This document shows positions 6,001 through 6,264 of a stretch of 6,264 bases of DNA, piece by piece. The notes beneath the pieces were generated by a model that worked only from the letters and a program-made list of their open reading frames with translations, made no database searches and had not been told where the DNA came from. The stretch's first letter is position 1, and every line of letters begins with the position of its first letter. This stretch comes from an uncultured Enorma sp. (GTDB taxonomy: Bacteria > Actinomycetota > Coriobacteriia > Coriobacteriales > Coriobacteriaceae): positions 1 through 6,264 of the forward strand of contig CAJLVH010000117.1 of NCBI GenBank assembly GCA_905210055.1, read 5' to 3'. Made by a program: the position numbers and the translations under genes.

Positions 6001-6012
6001 TATGCGTACAAC

Positions 6013-6023
6013 CTGGGTTCAGG
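6013..6023 (-). repeat. 11-base motif shared with the S-ATPase gap (copy 1)
   Basis: CCTGAACCCAG lies between the leader stop and the terminator, and can itself form a small hairpin with the next base (CCTG-AACC-CAGG). It overlaps a candidate antiterminator arm. The second copy is at 5231-5241. Confidence 0.6.
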
Positions 6024-6031
6024 CGCAAGGG

Positions 6032-6100
6032 CTACCGTCGACCGACCGTATTCGCATCACGCCACCACCAGTTCATGGAGTTGTCGAAGACGTGCATCAT
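6032..6100 (-). CDS. Trp-codon leader peptide (attenuator peptide)
   Basis: This 22-codon frame encodes MMHVFDNSMNWWWRDANTVG then two Arg and a TAG stop. Three consecutive Trp codons (TGG x3 at 6070-6062) fill residues 11-13; this is very unusual by chance, as Trp is the rarest residue, and is the mark of trp leader peptides. AAAGGAG lies 8 bases before the ATG at 6100, a strong site; the ATG at 6097 is an alternative. The stop is 31 bases before an intrinsic terminator. When charged tRNA-Trp is scarce, the ribosome should stall on the run and allow read-through into the transporter genes. No trp biosynthesis gene lies in the window, so the leader serves an importer rather than the usual trpE operon. 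The longer frame open upstream to 6256 is not used, having no start site there. Confidence 0.88.
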   Translation of the reverse strand: MMHVFDNSMNWWWRDANTVGRR

Positions 6101-6155
6101 GATGGCGGCTCCTTTCGATGAGTCGGGCGGCGCGCCGTGCGCTCGCGTTGAGGGC

Positions 6156-6164
6156 ACTATAGCA
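6156..6164 (-). promoter_or_regulatory. Extended -10 promoter of the leader/ECF operon
   Basis: TATAGT (6161-6156) is a 5/6 match to the -10 consensus, preceded by TG (6164-6163) and one base, making an extended -10. I see no good -35 at the usual distance. Transcription would start near 6149, giving about 50 bases before the leader ATG. Confidence 0.65.
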
Positions 6165-6235
6165 TAGCGAAGCGTCGGTACGCGACGGCGGGGCAAAGAT
6201 TGCCGGAATGTTTCGAGCCGAGGGGCGGCGGGTGA

Positions 6236-6264
6236 CCCAATTGGGGACAGGTGCATTTTGGGAC
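6236..6264. repeat. Possible edge of an intergenic repeat, with 10-bp palindrome
   Basis: CCCAATTGGG (6236-6245) is a perfect palindrome. It runs into GGGGACAGGTGCATTTTGGG to the window end. From memory, similar GGGGACAG-type sequences recur near small transposases and in dispersed repeats, but the window stops here, so this is only a suspicion. Confidence 0.3.

Larger units (their letters stand above)
5972..6063 (-). promoter_or_regulatory. Tryptophan-type transcription attenuator
   Basis: The segment runs from the last Trp codon of the leader to the terminator. A candidate 1:2 stem pairs GGCGTGA (6063-6057), starting inside the last Trp codon, with TTGCGCC (6028-6022), 7 pairs with two G-U. 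A ribosome stalled on the Trp codons would cover its left arm. Two candidate antiterminators are CCTT (6030-6027) with AAGG (6001-5998), and CCC-A-GGTT (6017-6010) with GACC-G-GGG (5988-5981); each would break the terminator stem. Neither is strong enough by eye to be sure. The terminator and leader are clear; the exact switch is inference. Confidence 0.75.

Noticed and set aside
5971..6149. TRAP-type control as for Bacillus TrpP
   Set aside because: No run of GAG/UAG triplets with regular 2-3 base spacing is visible in the leader.

Overview
This is a GC-rich, low-repeat bacterial chromosomal window. Gene content and style suggest a Gram-positive actinobacterium, most plausibly a gut Coriobacteriia (Collinsella/Olsenella-like). 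That placement is inference: there is no rRNA or marker gene here. The signs behind it are high GC, extended -10 promoters, GTG starts, a DegV protein, and a fused double-ATPase ECF transporter of the type common in those bacteria.

Left part (1-1511, + strand). The first ~300 bases are non-coding and hold a long, nearly perfect inverted repeat (74-227) with nested inner stems. An extended -10 promoter follows, then a DegV-family fatty-acid-binding protein gene (340-1227). After a weak terminator and a 13-bp stem-loop comes a 45-codon gene for a single-pass membrane protein (1374-1511). It converges on the leftward operon, leaving only 31 bases between stop codons.

Right part (6164 down to 1543, - strand). 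This is one apparent operon: promoter, a 22-residue leader peptide with three consecutive Trp codons, an intrinsic terminator just past its stop, a six-helix ECF substrate-binding (S) subunit resembling the tryptophan transporter TrpP, a fused ECF ATPase (two ABC domains in one chain), the ECF transmembrane coupling protein EcfT, and a NOP2/RsmB-type RNA m5C methyltransferase. S, A-A' and T make a complete, self-contained ECF importer. The leader suggests that its expression is set by ribosome stalling on Trp codons, as in classical trp attenuation.

The most interesting reading is a dedicated (group I style) ECF tryptophan importer under leader-peptide attenuation. The leader's Trp run and terminator are seen directly. 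The substrate follows from the leader plus resemblance of the S subunit to TrpP and is inference. Other points of note are an 11-base motif shared by the attenuator and a stem-loop between the S and ATPase genes, and an asymmetric ATPase whose two degenerate motifs fall in the same composite ATP site.
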